Shown here piece by piece: positions 31,935 through 34,260 of a stretch of 34,260 nt of DNA. Origin of the DNA: Variovorax sp. KK3 (GTDB lineage: Bacteria; Pseudomonadota; Gammaproteobacteria; Burkholderiales; Burkholderiaceae_C); assembly GCF_001984055.1 (NCBI RefSeq), contig NZ_LYVO01000078.1, positions 1 to 34,260 on the forward strand, in the 5' to 3' direction. A model generated the notes under the pieces. That model was not told the DNA's origin. It did no database searches and worked only from the letters and a program-made list of their open reading frames with translations. The position numbers were made by a program, and so were the translations under genes. Position 1 is the first letter of the stretch. Each line of letters begins with the position of its first letter.

Positions 31935-33197
31935 GTGAGCGAGCAATCCACCGACATCATCGTCCTGGGCGCCGGCATCGGCGGCCTGACCCTGGCGCTC
32001 AGCCTGCACCAGGCCGGCATTCCGTGCCGTGTGTACGAGGCCGTGCCCGAGCTCAAGCCGCTGGGCGTGGGCATCAATCTGCTGCCGCATGCGGTGCGCG
32101 AGCTGGGCGAACTGAGCCTGATGCCGGCACTCGACGCCGTCGGCGTGCGCACGCAGGAGGCGGTGTTCTTCAACTCGCACGGGCAGCTGGTGTTCCGCGA
32201 GGCCGCGGGCACTGCCGCCGGCTACGAGTGGCCCCAGTATTCGATCCACCGCGGCGACCTGCACACCGTGCTGCTCGACGCGGTGCGCGAGCGCCTCGGC
32301 GCGGATGCCGTGGTCTGCGGCCACCGCTGCGCGGGCGTCGACCAGGACGACCGCGGCGTCACCGCCCGCTTCACCGCCCCTGACGGCACGGCCCTGCCCC
32401 CGGTGCGCGCCGCACTCGCGGTGGGCTGCGACGGCATCCATTCGGCGCTGCGCCGGCAGTTCTACCCGAACGAAGGCGCGCCGCGCTACTCGGGCGTCAA
32501 CATGTGGCGCGGCACGGCGAAGCACAAGCCCTTTCTCTCGGGCGCGAGCATGGTGCGCGCGGGCTGGCTGGACCAGGGCAAGATGGTGATCTACCCGATC
32601 CGCAACAACGTCGACGCCGAAGGCCGCCAGCTCGTCAACTGGGTGGCCGAGATCCACGCACCGCAGCCCGCGCTGCAGGACTGGAGCCGCCCCGGCCGGC
32701 TCGAAGACTTCCTGCCCGCGTTCGCGGACTGGCACTTCGACTGGCTGGACGTGCCGGCGCTCATCCAGTCTTCGGACGCGATCCTCGAATACCCCATGGT
32801 GGACCAGGACCCGCTGCCGAGGTGGACCCACGGCCGCCTCACGCTGCTGGGCGACGCAGCGCATCCGATGGTGCCGCGCGGCTCCAACGGCGCCGGCCAG
32901 GCCATCATCGACGCGCGCCACCTCGCGGGCGCCCTGCGCCGGCTCGGCGTGGGCACCGCGGCGCTGGAAGACTACGACCGTGTGCGGGTGCAGGCCACCA
33001 CGCAGGTGGTGCTGACCAACCGCAGCAACCCGCCCGACACCATCCTGCGCGAGGTGTTCCAGCGCTCCGGCGGGCAGCGCTTCGACCGGCTGGAGGACGT
33101 GATCGCCACCGCGGAGCTGCAGGCCATCTCGGACCACTACAAGCGCGTCGCCGGCTACGACCCGGCCGGGCTGAAGGCGCGGCCTTCCTATCTCTGA
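31935..33197 (+). CDS. FAD-dependent monooxygenase (PhzS/salicylate-hydroxylase-like)
   Basis: 420-aa single-component flavoprotein hydroxylase. FAD motif VLGAGIGGLTLALSL (GxGxxG at 12-17), the DG motif VGCDGIHSALR (Asp166, Gly167) that contacts NAD(P)H and FAD, and the second FAD motif LTLLGDAAHPMVPRGSNGAGQAI (306-311). Close family members hydroxylate or decarboxylate aromatic acids or phenazines. No phenazine genes are nearby, so an aromatic-acid substrate is more likely, but this is inference. Start GTG at 31935 with GGAGA just upstream. It is divergent from the LysR gene and followed 32 bp later by a Bug receptor, suggesting uptake and hydroxylation of one substrate. Confidence 0.9.
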   Translation: MSEQSTDIIVLGAGIGGLTLALSLHQAGIPCRVYEAVPELKPLGVGINLLPHAVRELGELSLMPALDAVGVRTQEAVFFNSHGQLVFREAAGTAAGYEWPQYSIHRGDLHTVLLDAVRERLGADAVVCGHRCAGVDQDDRGVTARFTAPDGTALPPVRAALAVGCDGIHSALRRQFYPNEGAPRYSGVNMWRGTAKHKPFLSGASMVRAGWLDQGKMVIYPIRNNVDAEGRQLVNWVAEIHAPQPALQDWSRPGRLEDFLPAFADWHFDWLDVPALIQSSDAILEYPMVDQDPLPRWTHGRLTLLGDAAHPMVPRGSNGAGQAIIDARHLAGALRRLGVGTAALEDYDRVRVQATTQVVLTNRSNPPDTILREVFQRSGGQRFDRLEDVIATAELQAISDHYKRVAGYDPAGLKARPSYL

Positions 33198-33229
33198 ACC
33201 CCGCAGACCACGATCAAGGAGACCTCGCC

Positions 33230-34192
33230 ATGCATTCACTCAAGAAGATCGCCGCCACCGTTCTGCTCGCCGCCAGCGCGGCAGCCGCCCAGGCCTGGCC
33301 GGACCAGGCCATCACGCTGGTCGTGCCCTACACGCCCGGCACGGGCATCGACCTGGTCGCACGCCAGCTCTCGGCACGGCTGCCCTCTGTGCTGGGGCAG
33401 CCGGTGGTGGTGGACAACGTGGCCGGCGCCAGCGGCAACATCGGCAGCGAGAAGGTGGCCCGCGCCAAGCCGGACGGCTACACCCTGCTGGTGCAGGTGA
33501 ACACGCTGGTGATGAACAAGAGCCTCTACAAGTCGCTGGCCTACGACCCGGTCACCGACTTCACGCCGGTCTCGCTCACCTCGTGGGGCACGCTGCTGCT
33601 GATGACCAACCCGAACGTACAGAAGACCACCTCGGTGGCGCAGGTGGTCGCGGCCGCCAAGGCCAGCCCGGGCAAGCTCACCTATGCGACGCCGGGCGTG
33701 GGCACGCCGCACCACCTGTCGATGGCACTGCTGGCGCAAAGCACGGGGACCGAGATGCTGCACGTGCCCTACAAGGGCACCGCCGGTGCCGTGACCGACC
33801 TGCTGGGCGGACGCATCGACTACATGTTCCTGCCGGTGCACGTGGCGCTGCAGCACATCCAGGCAGGCAAGCTGCGCGCCATCGCCACCGGCAGCGACAA
33901 GCGCCTGCCGCAGTTGCCGGACGTGCCCACGCTGGCCGAAGCCGGCATCCAGGGCGGCAACGTCGACATGTGGTACGGCGTGCTGGCCCCCAAGGGCACG
34001 CCGGCGCCGGTGGTGGCGCGGCTCAACAAGGAGATCGGCGCCGTCCTGCGTCAGCCCGAGGTGGCGACCGCCTTCGAGGCGCAGGGCATGGTGCCGGCGA
34101 GTTCGGCGCCCGCCGAGTTCCAGGGGCTGATCGCCAAGGACGCACAGCGCTGGGCCGGCGTCGTCCAGCGCGGCAACATCACCCCGGAGTAA
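33230..34192 (+). CDS. Bug-family (TctC-like) periplasmic solute-binding protein
   Basis: 320-aa secreted receptor of the Bug family, greatly expanded in Burkholderiales. It has a signal peptide (KKIAATVLLAASAAAAQA) and then the family opening WPDQAITLVVPYTPGTGIDLVARQLS. DNVAGASGNIGSEKVARAKPDGYTLL and TYATPGVGTPHHLSMALLA line the ligand pocket. Bug proteins bind carboxylates or aromatic acids, sometimes for sensing. No TctA/TctB membrane genes are present, so it is an orphan receptor. AAGGAG lies eight bases before the ATG. Downstream of the monooxygenase in the same unit. Confidence 0.93.
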   Translation: MHSLKKIAATVLLAASAAAAQAWPDQAITLVVPYTPGTGIDLVARQLSARLPSVLGQPVVVDNVAGASGNIGSEKVARAKPDGYTLLVQVNTLVMNKSLYKSLAYDPVTDFTPVSLTSWGTLLLMTNPNVQKTTSVAQVVAAAKASPGKLTYATPGVGTPHHLSMALLAQSTGTEMLHVPYKGTAGAVTDLLGGRIDYMFLPVHVALQHIQAGKLRAIATGSDKRLPQLPDVPTLAEAGIQGGNVDMWYGVLAPKGTPAPVVARLNKEIGAVLRQPEVATAFEAQGMVPASSAPAEFQGLIAKDAQRWAGVVQRGNITPE

Positions 34193-34260
34193 AGGCCCTC
34201 CCCCAGGCTGCGCGCACTTCGTGTCGCTTCGCCAACCCCCTCACCGGGGGCGACACCAGC
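34193..34260. repeat. intergenic hairpin element, probably a dispersed Comamonadaceae repeat
   Basis: After the Bug stop comes a CCCCCAGGCTGCGCGCAC stretch, then GTGTCG (34221-34226). Next come CCCCC (34236-34240), a TCACC loop, GGGGG (34246-34250) and CGACAC (34251-34256), making a two-part stem-loop. I recall very similar text between genes in Variovorax-type genomes. It is cut by the window edge and no second clear copy is in this window. Confidence 0.5.

Noticed and set aside
31935..33197. Calling the monooxygenase PhzS and proposing phenazine synthesis
   Set aside because: No phzABCDEFG genes are in the window, and PhzS-like flavoproteins are common in catabolic settings.

Overview
The window is a dense, high-GC stretch of bacterial chromosome, almost all protein-coding. 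Gene content and order (rpsL-rpsG-fusA, mreBCD-mrdA divergent from gatCAB, hemB divergent from hemJ, an orphan Bug-type solute receptor beside a LysR-controlled monooxygenase) point to a betaproteobacterium of the Burkholderiales. A Comamonadaceae member such as Variovorax is the best guess, partly because the right edge looks like a short repeat I recall from those genomes. There is no prophage, insertion sequence, CRISPR array, plasmid function or rRNA/tRNA gene. Gene order suggests core chromosome with a few accessory catabolic genes.

Layout. 0.1-3.5 kb (minus): the str operon, rpsL-rpsG-fusA. 3.5-7.2 kb (minus): a close-packed run of hemJ, a VanZ-like membrane protein, a thioredoxin-fold [2Fe-2S] ferredoxin, an alpha/beta hydrolase and a PBP5-type D,D-carboxypeptidase. 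7.2-7.5 kb: the only gene-free stretch over 300 bases, with a good candidate for a small RNA of about 100 nt. 7.5-9.7 kb (plus): hemB and corA. 9.7-12.6 kb (minus): a small secreted repeat protein, then a metal-dependent amidohydrolase coupled to a dienelactone hydrolase, and a 2-hydroxychromene-2-carboxylate isomerase-like protein. 12.7-14.1 kb (plus): an SDR oxidoreductase coupled to a MarC-family membrane protein. 14.1-18.3 kb (minus): an MCE-type lipid ABC transporter (STAS-fused permease, ATPase, MCE protein, PqiC-like lipoprotein) followed by a YfcE-like phosphodiesterase. 18.5-20.2 kb (plus): a GMC flavoprotein oxidoreductase. 20.4-25.1 kb (minus): mreB-mreC-mreD-mrdA, the cell-shape and elongation genes. 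25.4-28.7 kb (plus): gatC-gatA-gatB for Gln-tRNA/Asn-tRNA amidation. 28.7-30.1 kb (minus): pyrE and a DUF4124 protein. 30.1-30.9 kb (plus): xth. 30.9-34.2 kb: a LysR regulator divergent from a flavin monooxygenase and a Bug receptor.

How the genes work together. Translation (str operon, gatCAB), envelope growth (mreBCD-mrdA, carboxypeptidase), lipid transport (MCE system) and heme synthesis (hemB and hemJ on either side of one intergenic region) are the core functions. The LysR-monooxygenase-Bug block and the hydrolase/isomerase block look like small catabolic modules with unknown substrates.

I found no clearly new multi-gene system. The observations most worth testing are the candidate small RNA at 7277-7379 with an anti-Shine-Dalgarno-like loop, the promoter/terminator-like non-coding stretch at 20.2-20.4 kb, the in-frame 12-bp tandem repeat inside the LysR gene, and the dyad over the monooxygenase promoter.
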